From Streptomyces sp. MBT53 (GTDB lineage: Bacteria > Actinomycetota > Actinomycetes > Streptomycetales > Streptomycetaceae): a stretch of DNA of 64,000 bases. Position 1 is the stretch's first letter, and every line of letters begins with the position of its first letter. The stretch is taken from NCBI RefSeq assembly GCF_016654115.1, contig NZ_JAEQAZ010000009.1:62001-126000 (forward strand), read 5' to 3'. The position numbers were made by a program, and so were the translations under genes. A model generated the notes under the pieces. The model was given only the letters and a program-made list of their open reading frames with translations, was not told where the DNA came from and made no database searches. Positions 1 to 8,465 of the stretch are shown here, piece by piece.

Positions 1-312
1 CCGCGCCGCGTTGTTGACCAGCACATCGGGGCTGTGCCACGCCGAGGACACCGCGCGCACCGCGTCCTCTGTCTCCCGGGGGTCCCCGACATCCGCACGC
101 ACCGCCATGGCCGTGTCCCCGTCGGGGTCCAGTGCCTTGGCCAGGTCCCGCGCGCCGGTGTCGTCCCGGTCCAGCAGCGCCACCCGCAGACCGCGTCGGT
201 GCAGTTCGGTCGCGATGGCGGCGCCGATGCCCCGGGCGGCACCGGTGACCAGGGCCACCCGGGGTTCGGCTGTCGGTGGGATCGGGTCTGTCGAGGGGCG
301 GGGTGCGGCCAC
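1..312 (-). CDS. SDR family oxidoreductase, N-terminal part
   Basis: This is the N-terminal part of a short-chain dehydrogenase/reductase; the rest lies beyond base 1. The cofactor motif T-G-A-A-R-G-I-G follows the first strand. An acidic residue at the end of strand 2 (L-L-D-R-D) suggests NAD(H) preference, and the V-L-V-N-N-A-A motif comes just before the window edge. I chose GTG 312 because AAGGAG lies 9 bases upstream. ATG 363 is in frame and would overlap the end of the flavoenzyme gene, adding 17 residues. The gene is cotranscribed behind that flavoenzyme, so the pair may modify the same substrate. The substrate is unknown. Confidence 0.8.
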   Translation of the reverse strand, partial: MAAPRPSTDPIPPTAEPRVALVTGAARGIGAAIATELHRRGLRVALLDRDDTGARDLAKALDPDGDTAMAVRADVGDPRETEDAVRAVSSAWHSPDVLVNNAAR

Positions 313-352
313 CGGTCCGGTCTCCTTGATCTGCTGGGCGTGGGGACGGGGT

Positions 353-1555
353 TCAGACGACATCGGTGTGGGGGAGGGAGCGGCCGAGCAGGACGCGGCC
401 GTAGAGCTCGCGGCTGGTCTCGACGCTCAGTGCCGCGTGCCGGGAGGCCGTCCCGATGTCGCGCCAGGCGCGCTGAAGCGGCGATTCGTCGGAGAAGCTG
501 CTCGCGCCGGCCGTGTCGAGCAGGATGCCGACTGCTTCGCGGGCACAGCGCATCGCGTGGCTGCCGTCCATGCGCAGCCGTGCCCGGGTCTCCAGGTCGG
601 GGCGCCGTCCGGCGCGCGCGGCCTCGTCGATCTCGTCTGCGGCGCGCCGCAGGTGCAGCGTGGCCGTGTCGATCAGGGTGGCGGCCTGGGCGACGTTCAA
701 CTGGTGCGGGGCGGCCTCGGCCGTCAGAGCGTGCAGGGGTGACACGGACCGCTTTCCTCCCGCGAGATCCCGGACCACGCGTTCGAGCGCGCCGCGGGCG
801 ATGCCGACGCCGGTTCCGACCAGCGGCAGGTTGATGGACATGGGGAAGACGACCCGGGCCTCGCCCGGATGCCGCCGGATGCCGATGCCCTCGGCGATCT
901 CGGCGAAGGACACGAACTGCTCGTCCGGAACGAAGAGTTGACTCGCCACGGCCGTGCGACTTCCGGTGCCTCGCATCCCGGCCATGTGCCATGTGTCCGC
1001 CACGGTGAGTGCGGAGGCGGGCACGAGGGCGAGCCCGCGTTCCGGCCCGCCGCGGTCCTCGCGGACGATGCCGAGCAGCACCCAGGACGCGTGGTCGATG
1101 CCGGAGATCCACGGCCACCGACCGTCGAGTTCCAGGCCGCCGGGTACCGCCGTGACCGAGCCGGACGGGTTGGCGGCGCCGCAGAGCACGGCGTCGGCGT
1201 CGGACTTCCAGATCGCGGTGCGCACCTCGTCGGGCAGTTGTGAGGCGAACAACGCCGCGCCGTACACGATGCCGACGAGCCAGGAGCTCGACGCGCAACC
1301 GGCGGCCAGCTCGGCGCACACGTCGACGGCGGTGCGCACACCGGCGCCATGGCCGCCGTAGCGGCGCGGTGTTCCCATGGTGAAGAGCCCGGCCTCACGG
1401 AGTGCCTCCGCGCTCGGCCCGGCCAATGTGCGCTCTCGCTCGGTCCGTTCGGCGTGGGCCGCGACGACCGGCGTCAAGTCCCGTGCCAACCGGACGAGTT
1501 GCGCCTCGGTGACGCTGCCCTGCGGTAAGAGGTCCCGGCTGTTCGGGTCTGTCAT
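353..1555 (-). CDS. Acyl-CoA dehydrogenase-fold flavin-dependent oxygenase
   Basis: The 400-residue protein has the acyl-CoA dehydrogenase fold: an N-terminal helical domain, a central beta domain (about 130-230, with W-P-W-I-S-G and M-R-G-T-G-S segments) and a C-terminal helical bundle. M-R-G-T-G-S is typical of the group D flavin monooxygenases (HsaA/HpaB/DszC-like), which use reduced FMN or FAD from a partner reductase, rather than of true fatty acyl-CoA dehydrogenases. The catalytic Glu of acyl-CoA dehydrogenases is not obvious. It precedes an SDR gene on the same strand and faces a divergent FAD monooxygenase, which suggests a small oxidative pathway. A plain dehydrogenase remains possible. 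Confidence 0.8.
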   Translation of the reverse strand: MTDPNSRDLLPQGSVTEAQLVRLARDLTPVVAAHAERTERERTLAGPSAEALREAGLFTMGTPRRYGGHGAGVRTAVDVCAELAAGCASSSWLVGIVYGAALFASQLPDEVRTAIWKSDADAVLCGAANPSGSVTAVPGGLELDGRWPWISGIDHASWVLLGIVREDRGGPERGLALVPASALTVADTWHMAGMRGTGSRTAVASQLFVPDEQFVSFAEIAEGIGIRRHPGEARVVFPMSINLPLVGTGVGIARGALERVVRDLAGGKRSVSPLHALTAEAAPHQLNVAQAATLIDTATLHLRRAADEIDEAARAGRRPDLETRARLRMDGSHAMRCAREAVGILLDTAGASSFSDESPLQRAWRDIGTASRHAALSVETSRELYGRVLLGRSLPHTDVV

Positions 1556-1762
1556 CGGGGGTTCCTCTCTCGGGTCCGATCCACCACGGGCGGTGCTGTT
1601 CCTGGCGGGATCACGCCGTCGCGCAACGCCGTCAGCTTACCTGGAGATGATCCCTCCGGATATGGTGGCGGGAAGGGGACGGGTCGTCCCCGGCCCGGGC
1701 TGGCTCCCCGAACTGCCAAGAGTCCAGGGTGAGTTGGCAGGGCGGAACGCAAGGGAGAACAT

Positions 1763-3007
1763 GTGAAGATCGTCGTGGTGGGTGGCGGAGTCGCCGGCCT
1801 TGTCGCCGCTCTGAGTCTGCGTGCCGCGGGAATGACACCGGTGGTGTGCGAGTCCGCGCGCGAACTACGGGCACTCGGCGTCGGCATCAACCTGCTTCCC
1901 CACGCGGTGCGCGAACTCACCGAACTCGGCCTCGGCGACGCGCTGGACGCCATCGCGCTGCCGCCGGAGCGACTGGTCTACTGCGATCGCCGGGGGCACC
2001 GGATCTGGGAGGAACCGTTAGGTCTCGCGGCCGGCTACCAGTGGCCCCAATACTCCGTCCACCGGGGCAAGTTGCAGATGATGCTGCTGGACGCCGTCCG
2101 CACCCGCGTCGGGCCGGACGCGATCCGTACCGGCATGGTCTTCGAACGCTTCGAGCCCCAGGAGCGGGGCGTGGCGGCCCACTTCACGGACCGGAACACC
2201 GGGGGACCGGTGGTGATCGAGGCCGATGTCCTCGTCGGCGCCGACGGCATCGACTCCCGGCTGCGGGCCCGACTGCACCCCGGGGAAGGCGCCCCGAGCG
2301 GGAACGGGGTGCGTATGTGGCGGGGGTTGAGCCGGTATCCGCACATACTCGGCGGGCGGTCGATCGTGGTGGCCGGAGGACGCCCGGGGGACAAGTTCGT
2401 CGCCTACCCCGTCGAGGACCCGGCCGTCGCGGGCGGGCCCACGCTCATGAACTGGGTGGTGGAGCTCCGGGGCCCGCGGCCCGGCGAGGCAACGGACGGC
2501 TCCTACGGCCCGGTTGCCCTGGACGAGGCACTGGCCGGGGTGGCCGAGTGGAGTCTGCCGTGGATCGACCTGCCCGAACTGGTCCGAGAGTCCACCGGCA
2601 TCCACGAGTATCCGATGGTGGACCGCGATCCGCTGCCGCGCTGGAGCTTCGGCCGGGTGACGCTGGTCGGGGACGCCGCCCACCCGATGTATCCCATGGG
2701 CATGAACGGCGGCTCCCAGTCCGTCGTCGACGCCCGCGTCCTGGCCTGGACCCTCGCCCACCATGCCGACCCGGTACGGGCGTTGGCGCGGTACGAGGAG
2801 CTGCGCCGCGAACCCCTGAACCAACTGGTCCTGGCCAACCGCGAGTTGGGCCCGGAGAAGATCATCGCCCTGGCCGAGGAGACCGGCGGCCCGGTCCCCG
2901 TGGAGAGCGCGACGGCCGTCTCCCAGGGCTACAAACAACTCGCCGGGTGTACGACCGCCGTACTCAACTCCCGGGATTCCTGGTCGGCTTCACCGGTCAG
3001 TCCCTGA
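1763..3007 (+). CDS. FAD-dependent monooxygenase (UbiH/salicylate hydroxylase type)
   Basis: The 414-residue group A flavoprotein hydroxylase opens with the dinucleotide-binding G-G-G-V-A-G motif. A middle D-G-I-D-S-R segment and the late L-V-G-D-A-A-H-P-M motif contact FAD and NADPH. It contains G-V-G-I-N-L-L-P-H-A, as in PhzS-like and salicylate-hydroxylase-like enzymes. Such enzymes insert one oxygen atom into an activated ring. ATG 1763 follows AGGGAGAAC. It is divergent from the acyl-CoA-dehydrogenase-like gene and convergent with the MFS gene 13 bases downstream. The substrate cannot be read from the sequence. Confidence 0.88.
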   Translation: MKIVVVGGGVAGLVAALSLRAAGMTPVVCESARELRALGVGINLLPHAVRELTELGLGDALDAIALPPERLVYCDRRGHRIWEEPLGLAAGYQWPQYSVHRGKLQMMLLDAVRTRVGPDAIRTGMVFERFEPQERGVAAHFTDRNTGGPVVIEADVLVGADGIDSRLRARLHPGEGAPSGNGVRMWRGLSRYPHILGGRSIVVAGGRPGDKFVAYPVEDPAVAGGPTLMNWVVELRGPRPGEATDGSYGPVALDEALAGVAEWSLPWIDLPELVRESTGIHEYPMVDRDPLPRWSFGRVTLVGDAAHPMYPMGMNGGSQSVVDARVLAWTLAHHADPVRALARYEELRREPLNQLVLANRELGPEKIIALAEETGGPVPVESATAVSQGYKQLAGCTTAVLNSRDSWSASPVSP

Positions 3008-3020
3008 GAGCGCCGGACGG

Positions 3021-4535
3021 CTAGTGCGCCTCCTCGTGCCGGCGTCGCGGCGAAGCCGTCCCGCCCGCCGCGGTGGTCCCACGGGCGGCAGCGGCGCGGG
3101 CGGGGCCGTCGGGGAGGGTGAAGGCGAAGACGGAGGTCGCCGCGGCGAGGGCGGCCAGGGCGAGGTAGGCGTGCTGGTAGGCGGTGATCGGCGGGTTCGC
3201 CGCAGCCGCCGTGGGCGTGCTCAGCACCAGGGCCGTGGTCACCGCCGCCGGGGCGAAGGCACCCCCGGTCTGCCGTACGACCGTGTTGAGCGTCGACGCC
3301 TGGGCCAGGTCCTTGCGGGAGACGGTCGCCAGTGAGGCCACGGTCGTCGGCATGAAGACGCCGCCCATGCCGACGCCGAGCAGGAACATGTACGTACGGA
3401 AGGTCCACAGGCCGGTGTCCTGGTCGCAGGTGGCGAAGAGCAGCAGGACCCCGCTCACCATGGCCAGGCCGGATCCGATGATGATGCGGGGGCCGACCCT
3501 GGAGTACAGGACCCCGGCGATCTGCACGGTCAGCAGCACACCGAAGGCCTCGGGGAAGGTGCTGGTGCCGGACTCCAGTGCCGAACGGCCCTGTCCCTGC
3601 TGGAGAAAGAGCGGGCCGAGGTACATGGCGCCCAGGATCGGCACCAGGCCCACCAGATTGATCAGGTTGGTGTCCCGGAAGAGCCGGTCCGCGAAGAGCC
3701 GGAGCCTCAACAGCGGTTCGGCGACGCGCAGTTCGAAGAGGACGGCGGCGGTGAGCAGCACCGCGCCGAGCGCGAGAGCGGTGACGACGGCGGCGGAGGA
3801 CCAGCCGCGGTTGGGGCCCTCGCAGACCCCGAACATCACGGCACCCAGAGCCGCCGCGCTCAGCAGCAGCCCGGTGAGGTCGAAACGGCCGGGCCGATGA
3901 CCTCGGTGCTCGGCCAGGAAGACCGCTCCGAACACCACGGCGGGCACGCCCAGCGGCAGGTTGACGTAGAACACCCAGCGCCAGGACAGATGGTCCACCA
4001 GCAGGCCGCCGAGGATCGGTGCGACGGCCGGGGCCATCTGCTGCGGGACGATCATGTACCGCGAGATCCGCACCTGCTCCCACGAGTTGAAGGTGCTGTA
4101 GAGCAGCGAGGACGCGGCGGGGAAGAGCAGTCCTGCGGAGAGGCCCTGCACCGCGCGGAAGGCGACGAGTTGGCCGAGGTCGGCCGCCGCGCCGCACAGC
4201 AGCGACGAGCCGAGGAAGGCGCCGAGCGCGGTGAGCAGCACGCGCTTGGCGCCGAACCGCTCGACCAGCCAGGCCGAGGCGGGGATGGCCATGGCCAGAC
4301 AGACCGGGTAGACCACGACCACACCGTCCAGGGCGGCCGTGGTCAGGTGGAACGTGCGGGCGATGGAGGGGAGCGCGACGGTCGTGATCGCTCCGTCGAC
4401 GATCGCGATGAACGTCACGCAGACACACATGACGGGCACGACCAGGCGTTGGCCAGGGCGCGGACGGAGGCGTATTCGGGAGGCGAGGGGGACGGGGGAA
4501 GCGGAGGGGACGGGACGGCGTCGGAACAGCAGCAC
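3021..4535 (-). CDS. MFS drug efflux transporter, DHA2 (EmrB/QacA) family
   Basis: The 504-residue protein has about 14 predicted membrane segments, the size of DHA2 proton-drug antiporters. Motif D1 is near V-D-G-A-I-T-T-V-A-L-P. The loop 2-3 motif is rewritten as L-V-E-R-F-G-A-K-R, and motif C lies near residue 160. The frame opens with GTG 4535. An ATG two bases upstream is in another frame. No Shine-Dalgarno is visible, so the mRNA may be leaderless. The MarR regulator diverges from the same intergenic region, the usual layout for an efflux pump repressed by its neighbour and induced by a small-molecule ligand. Confidence 0.93.
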   Translation of the reverse strand: MLLFRRRPVPSASPVPLASRIRLRPRPGQRLVVPVMCVCVTFIAIVDGAITTVALPSIARTFHLTTAALDGVVVVYPVCLAMAIPASAWLVERFGAKRVLLTALGAFLGSSLLCGAAADLGQLVAFRAVQGLSAGLLFPAASSLLYSTFNSWEQVRISRYMIVPQQMAPAVAPILGGLLVDHLSWRWVFYVNLPLGVPAVVFGAVFLAEHRGHRPGRFDLTGLLLSAAALGAVMFGVCEGPNRGWSSAAVVTALALGAVLLTAAVLFELRVAEPLLRLRLFADRLFRDTNLINLVGLVPILGAMYLGPLFLQQGQGRSALESGTSTFPEAFGVLLTVQIAGVLYSRVGPRIIIGSGLAMVSGVLLLFATCDQDTGLWTFRTYMFLLGVGMGGVFMPTTVASLATVSRKDLAQASTLNTVVRQTGGAFAPAAVTTALVLSTPTAAAANPPITAYQHAYLALAALAAATSVFAFTLPDGPARAAAARGTTAAGGTASPRRRHEEAH

Positions 4536-4546
4536 ATGCTGAGCAT

Positions 4547-4561
4547 ACTCACTATGTGAGT
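4547..4561. promoter_or_regulatory. Palindromic operator between MFS and MarR genes
   Basis: The gap holds a perfect inverted repeat ACTCAC-TAT-GTGAGT. It is extended outward by GAGC (4541-4544) and GCTC (4562-4565), with a two-base offset on the left arm. It begins 12 bases upstream of the MFS start and lies about 70 bases before the MarR start, where a dimeric MarR repressor could block both promoters. The palindrome is directly visible; its use as the MarR site is inferred from position. Confidence 0.6.
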
Positions 4562-4628
4562 GCTCATAGGTCGCGGTCGAGGAACGTAGAATCGATCCTC
4601 ACCGCGAAAACGGGGAACGGGGAACGTC

Positions 4629-5060
4629 ATGGCAGTGCACGGCAGCAGCGACATCCTGGTCGACGAGCTCTACGAGACGACCCACCGGCTACGGCAGTTC
4701 GTGGAGACCCGGCTGCGCGCCAACGGCGCCTCGGTCGCCCGGCTGCGCGCCCTGCGGATGCTCGCCCACGCCGAAGAGCCGCTGCGCATGCGGGACTTGA
4801 GTGAGATGACCGGCGTCGCGGCCCGCACCACGACCAGCATCGTCGACAGCCTGGAGCGCGACGGGCTGGTGGAGCGCGTACGTCATCCGCACGACCGGCG
4901 CGCGTTCCTGCTGCGCCTCACCGACAAGGGCCGGGAGTGCCATCGCGAGGCCGAGGAGGTCGACGGCCTCGCGCTCGCTGAGGCGACGGCCGACCTGGAC
5001 GCGGAGGACCGCGCACAGCTGCGCGCCCTGCTCGCGCGCATCCGCAAGGCGACAACCTGA
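4629..5060 (+). CDS. MarR family transcriptional regulator
   Basis: The 143-residue protein matches MarR in length and architecture: N-terminal dimerisation helix, winged helix-turn-helix (about 45-95, with M-R-D-L-S-E-M-T-G-V and the wing segment H-P-H-D-R-R-A), and a C-terminal dimerisation helix. The D-x-R in the wing is the family hallmark. It is divergent from the DHA2 efflux gene and most likely represses that gene and itself through the palindrome between them. ATG 4629 follows GGGGAACGTC. The ligand is unknown. Confidence 0.93.
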   Translation: MAVHGSSDILVDELYETTHRLRQFVETRLRANGASVARLRALRMLAHAEEPLRMRDLSEMTGVAARTTTSIVDSLERDGLVERVRHPHDRRAFLLRLTDKGRECHREAEEVDGLALAEATADLDAEDRAQLRALLARIRKATT

Positions 5061-5127
5061 GGCCGCGTCTCGGACGAGGGCCTCGGCCGCCCGCCGCTCC
5101 GCACTGCAGTCCGCGGTGCTCGGCTCC

Positions 5128-5508
5128 CTACACGGGCGTATGGCCCTCCAGGTAGGTGCGTACCGGCGCGGGCAGCCCACCCTCGATGGCTTCGGCGAAG
5201 GGCGCCCAGCGGAGCTGTCCGGCGGTGAGCTGGGCCTCCCCGGACGGATCCTGGCTCAGCAGATGGCATACGACGGCAGGCGGTCCGTCCGTCGCGGCTG
5301 CCGGCTCGGGTTCCAGGAGACTCGACCCGTCCACGAGATAGCCCGTGAGTTCGTAGACGACCCGCGCGGCGGTGGCCTGTGCCGTCTCGGCCTCCTCGGG
5401 GACACCGGACGGCAGACCCCAGCCGCCCTGCACATTCACCAGCAGCAGCTGTCCGTCGTCCACGACGACCGCGTCCACCAGCTGCTCGGAGGCCTGCTCC
5501 AACGCCAT
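5128..5508 (-). CDS. Nudix-fold protein with degenerate Nudix box
   Basis: The 126-residue protein has the Nudix fold pattern (A-V-V-V-D-D-G-Q-L-L-L-V, then G-W-G-L-P-S-G). The Nudix box runs from Gly35 through Glu41 and Arg49 to Gly56. Two of the three glutamates in R-E-U-x-E-E are replaced: position 50 is Val and position 54 is Leu, and only Glu53 remains. These residues bind the catalytic magnesium, so hydrolysis of nucleoside diphosphate derivatives is doubtful. A binding or regulatory role is possible. It is a monocistronic gene between MarR and the YCII gene. Confidence 0.75.
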   Translation of the reverse strand: MALEQASEQLVDAVVVDDGQLLLVNVQGGWGLPSGVPEEAETAQATAARVVYELTGYLVDGSSLLEPEPAAATDGPPAVVCHLLSQDPSGEAQLTAGQLRWAPFAEAIEGGLPAPVRTYLEGHTPV

Positions 5509-5617
5509 CTCCGCACCGTTCCCTTCGTACGTGCAAGGAGCGACCGTCCGTGCGGCCGCGTCCGACCCCGTTTCCTACCCGGGACACGTCGGTTCACGCG
5601 GTACGCCCGCACCCGGC

Positions 5618-6166
5618 TCAGGACGGTCGTCCGCCGAACTGCCAGTTGTGGACCTCGATGTCCGCGTACCGGTCCTCCGTCAGCACGGCGCGTGCCGCCT
5701 TCGGGTCCGCTGCCCGGAGCAGTGCCGCCGTGCCCAGCCAGCGGGTGCCGTCGTCGGACAACAGCGGTCCGTACGCGATCAGTTGGTCCCGGTCGGGCGG
5801 GACCGTGAGGTCCGCCGCCGGGCCGGTGCCGAGGCCGATCACCAGGTAGCGGTCGCCGCCGGTCCGGCCGCCGGGGAACTCCCACATGGTGCGCCCCAGC
5901 GCGTTGCGCCAGCGGCGGAGCAGCACGTCCCGGTAGACACCGGCCTGGTAGTTCGGCTCGTCGAAGGCGAAGGCGCGGGCGGCGGCCGGAGAGGGCAGGT
6001 CGAGGATGTGCACGCTGCCCGTGGGGGTGCCGTCGTCGGAGAGGGTCGGGCCCCGGGCGATCATCTCCTGCGCGTACCCGTCCATGTAGGACCAGTGCCG
6101 CTCCGTCAGTTCCTCGCGCAGGGCGAGGGAGCCGGGCCGGTCTCGATGGAGACAGAGGAACTCCAT
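5618..6166 (-). CDS. YCII-related domain protein
   Basis: The 182-residue protein carries two YCII-like (dimeric alpha-beta barrel) halves. Each has the A-R-G-P-x-L-S-D-D-G-T or Y-G-P-L-L-S-D-D-G-T segment, one near residue 40 and one near 135, followed by G-S-V-H-I-L-D or a related strand. YCII proteins resemble muconolactone isomerase folds and may be small-molecule enzymes or binding proteins; no reaction is established here. ATG 6166 lies two bases after the TGA of the upstream alpha/beta hydrolase, so the two are coupled and probably act together. Confidence 0.8.
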   Translation of the reverse strand: MEFLCLHRDRPGSLALREELTERHWSYMDGYAQEMIARGPTLSDDGTPTGSVHILDLPSPAAARAFAFDEPNYQAGVYRDVLLRRWRNALGRTMWEFPGGRTGGDRYLVIGLGTGPAADLTVPPDRDQLIAYGPLLSDDGTRWLGTAALLRAADPKAARAVLTEDRYADIEVHNWQFGGRPS

Positions 6167-6168
6167 GA

Positions 6169-7161
6169 TCAGTGGATTTCCTGTTCCCCGGCGGCGGTCT
6201 GATCGCAGGTCTTCAGGAAGTCGATGAGCGCCGCGTTCACCTCGTCCGGGCGTTCCTGCTGGGTCCAGTGGCCGCAGTCGGCCAGCTCGACGGGCTTGCG
6301 TACCAGGTTGGGCATGAAGTCGGGCAGCTGCGCGATGAGTTCGGCGGCACCGGGGAACGCGGGGACGAGGTCGCGGTCGCCGTACACGTACAGGGCGGGC
6401 CGGGTGACGACGGCGTTGTGCCAGGGGGCGGTCAGTGCCCAGTTGCGGTCGAGGTTGCGGTACCAGTTCAGCGGGCCGGTGAAGCCCCCGGCGAAGCTCT
6501 CGGTGAGCGCGTCGAGGGCCTCCTCGGTGAGCCAGTCCGGCAGTACCTCGGGATCCTCCATGGACGCGAGCCAGCCCTGCCCGGAGGGGACCAGCGGCTG
6601 CATGATCTCGCCGGAGGGGGAGGCCGCGGCTGAGGCGGAGTAGAGGAACTTGCGGAGCGTGGTCCGGGGGTCCGCGCCGAACTCGGCGTCGGCGACCCCG
6701 GGACGGTCGAAGTAGTTCCAGTAGAACCGGCCGCCGAACCGCTCCTGCGTCACGGCCAGCGGCGGGTACTGACCCCGGAACGGCGGCGGCACGCTCAGGC
6801 CGGCCACCCCGAGGACCATGTCCGGCCGCAGCAGCGCGGTGTGCCAGGCGACCACCGCACCCCAGTCGTGCCCGACGACGTACGCCTGCCGCTCGCCCAA
6901 CTCCTGGACGAGACCGACGACATCGCCGACCAGATGGAAGACGGTGTACGCGTCGACGGCCTCGGGGTGCTCGCTGCGGCCGTATCCGCGCTGGTTGGGG
7001 GCGACCACCCGGAAGCCCGCGTCGGCGAGGGCGCCGATCTGGTGGTGCCAGGAGTGCCATGACTCGGGGAAGCCGTGCAGGAGCACCACCAGCGGGCCTT
7101 CGCCCTGCTCGGCGATCTCCAGCCGTGTGCCGTTCACGTCGACCATGCGCTGCGCAACCAT
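6169..7161 (-). CDS. Alpha/beta hydrolase, epoxide hydrolase-like
   Basis: The 330-residue alpha/beta hydrolase has the epoxide hydrolase signature set. The oxyanion-hole motif is H-G-F-P near residue 29. The nucleophile is Asp99 in G-H-D-W-G. Lid tyrosines lie in the Y-W-N-Y-F-D-R-P-G and L-N-W-Y-R-N segments, and the catalytic His is in D-C-G-H-W-T-Q-Q-E. It would open an epoxide to a vicinal diol through an ester intermediate. ATG 7161 is my choice; ATG 7188 and ATG 7146 are in frame and no clear ribosome site separates them. The YCII gene follows directly. Confidence 0.87.
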   Translation of the reverse strand: MVAQRMVDVNGTRLEIAEQGEGPLVVLLHGFPESWHSWHHQIGALADAGFRVVAPNQRGYGRSEHPEAVDAYTVFHLVGDVVGLVQELGERQAYVVGHDWGAVVAWHTALLRPDMVLGVAGLSVPPPFRGQYPPLAVTQERFGGRFYWNYFDRPGVADAEFGADPRTTLRKFLYSASAAASPSGEIMQPLVPSGQGWLASMEDPEVLPDWLTEEALDALTESFAGGFTGPLNWYRNLDRNWALTAPWHNAVVTRPALYVYGDRDLVPAFPGAAELIAQLPDFMPNLVRKPVELADCGHWTQQERPDEVNAALIDFLKTCDQTAAGEQEIH

Positions 7162-7232
7162 GGGAGCGAGCCTACGTGCCGTCAACATCGCGGGGCAGTA
7201 CGGGCCCTGGGCCGGGGGAAGATCTCGGCCAC

Positions 7233-7877
7233 TCAGGCGCCGCGCTCCGCACCGTCCTCGTCCTGCTCCTGGTAGGAGTAGCGCTGCTCTTTCCAGGGGT
7301 CGGCGATGTTGTGGTAGCCGCGCTCCTCCCAGAAACCGCGGCGGTCCTCGGTGAGGTACTCGACGGCGCGCAGCCACTTGGGGCTCTTGTAGCCGTACAG
7401 GTGGGGCACGACCAGGCGCAGCGGGAAGCCGTGTTCGGCGGTGAGGGGCTCGCCGTTGTGGTGGGTGGCCAGCAGGGTCTGCGCTGCCGTGAAGTCGGCC
7501 AGGCGGAGGTTGGCGGAATAGCCGTACTCCGCCCAGGCCATGACGTGCGTGACCTCCGGCGCGGGCGGGACCAGGTCCAGGAGCGCGGTGGCCGGGATGC
7601 CGTACCACTCGTGGTCGGTGGAGGTCGGGCCGGACGCGCAGTGCAGGTCGGCGACGACCGTGACATGCGGCAGGGGTGCCAGTTCGTCGAAGGTCCAGCT
7701 GTGCTCGGTGCCGTCGGCGGTGGCGCCGTGGACCCGCAGGTTCCAGCGGTCGGGGCGGAAGCGGGGGACGGGCCCGTAGTGCGAGACCGGCCAGCCGTGC
7801 ACATGGCGCTGGCCGGGCGGGATACGGCGGTCCGCGTCGGCGGCGGCCTCGGCCGTGCCCTGTCGGTCGCTTGCCAC
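7233..7877 (-). CDS. Sulfite oxidase-like molybdopterin oxidoreductase
   Basis: The 214-residue cytoplasmic protein (no Tat signal) belongs to the oxidoreductase molybdopterin-binding family (sulfite oxidase/YedY-like). The molybdenum-ligating cysteine is Cys80 in V-A-D-L-H-C-A-S-G. Later segments P-L-R-L-V-V-P-H-L-Y-G-Y-K-S-P-K-W and F-W-E-E-R-G-Y-H are typical of the core domain. GTG 7877 is preceded by GAGGAAGGG. The frame is open further upstream, but the extra residues look non-coding. The next gene upstream encodes a molybdate/molybdopterin-binding molbindin. The physiological substrate is unknown. Confidence 0.88.
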   Translation of the reverse strand: MASDRQGTAEAAADADRRIPPGQRHVHGWPVSHYGPVPRFRPDRWNLRVHGATADGTEHSWTFDELAPLPHVTVVADLHCASGPTSTDHEWYGIPATALLDLVPPAPEVTHVMAWAEYGYSANLRLADFTAAQTLLATHHNGEPLTAEHGFPLRLVVPHLYGYKSPKWLRAVEYLTEDRRGFWEERGYHNIADPWKEQRYSYQEQDEDGAERGA

Positions 7878-8045
7878 GCGGGACGTCCCTTCCTCACCGG
7901 TGACCTGGTTACGGCTACCTCTCCCGAGCAGCGTAGGCGCTCCCGGCCGACGCGACCGAGGCCGGGTCCGGGTGCGCCTGTACGCGGCGCCGCACTGCGG
8001 GGTACGGGCCGGGGACCAAGGCCCCACCAGCGCGCCCCGTACAGG

Positions 8046-8465
8046 TCAGACGGTCGCCAGGGACACCTCGGTCGACTTGATCAGCGCGACGACCGGTGAA
8101 CCGGCCGCCAGACCGAGGTCGCCGACCGCGTCCTTGGTGATCGCCGCGGTCAGCTCGCCCCCGTCGACCGTGATCTTGACGACGGCCATCGCCCCGCCGG
8201 TGGCGACGTCACTGACCGTGCCGGGCAACTGGTTGCGGATGGACAGCCCCTCCACCCGGCCGGTGGCGAGCGCGACCTCGGTGGACTTCATCATGGCGCG
8301 TACGGCCGTACCCTCGGCGAGCCCCAGATCCTTCACGGCCTCCAGCGTGATCGCCGCCGTGAGGTCTTGGCCACCGTCGAGGCGCACCTTCACGGTCGCC
8401 ATCACCGCGCCGGGCGTGACGGCCGTGACCGTGCCGGGAATCTGGTTGCGGATGCTCAAGGTCAT
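8046..8465 (-). CDS. Tandem Mop (molbindin/TOBE) molybdate-binding protein
   Basis: The 139-residue protein is two Mop domains in tandem (about 1-67 and 71-138). Each begins with L-S-I-R-N-Q-[IL]-P-G-T-V and carries M-[AV]-x-V-K-[VI], then L-T-A-A-I-T, and ends in K-S-T-E-V-[AS]-L-A-T. Mop domains assemble to bind molybdate or tungstate and serve as a cytoplasmic molybdenum store. It lies upstream of, and on the same strand as, the molybdenum oxidoreductase. ATG 8465 is preceded by GAGG 13 bases upstream, and a GTG 5 codons earlier is an alternative. Confidence 0.9.
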   Translation of the reverse strand: MTLSIRNQIPGTVTAVTPGAVMATVKVRLDGGQDLTAAITLEAVKDLGLAEGTAVRAMMKSTEVALATGRVEGLSIRNQLPGTVSDVATGGAMAVVKITVDGGELTAAITKDAVGDLGLAAGSPVVALIKSTEVSLATV

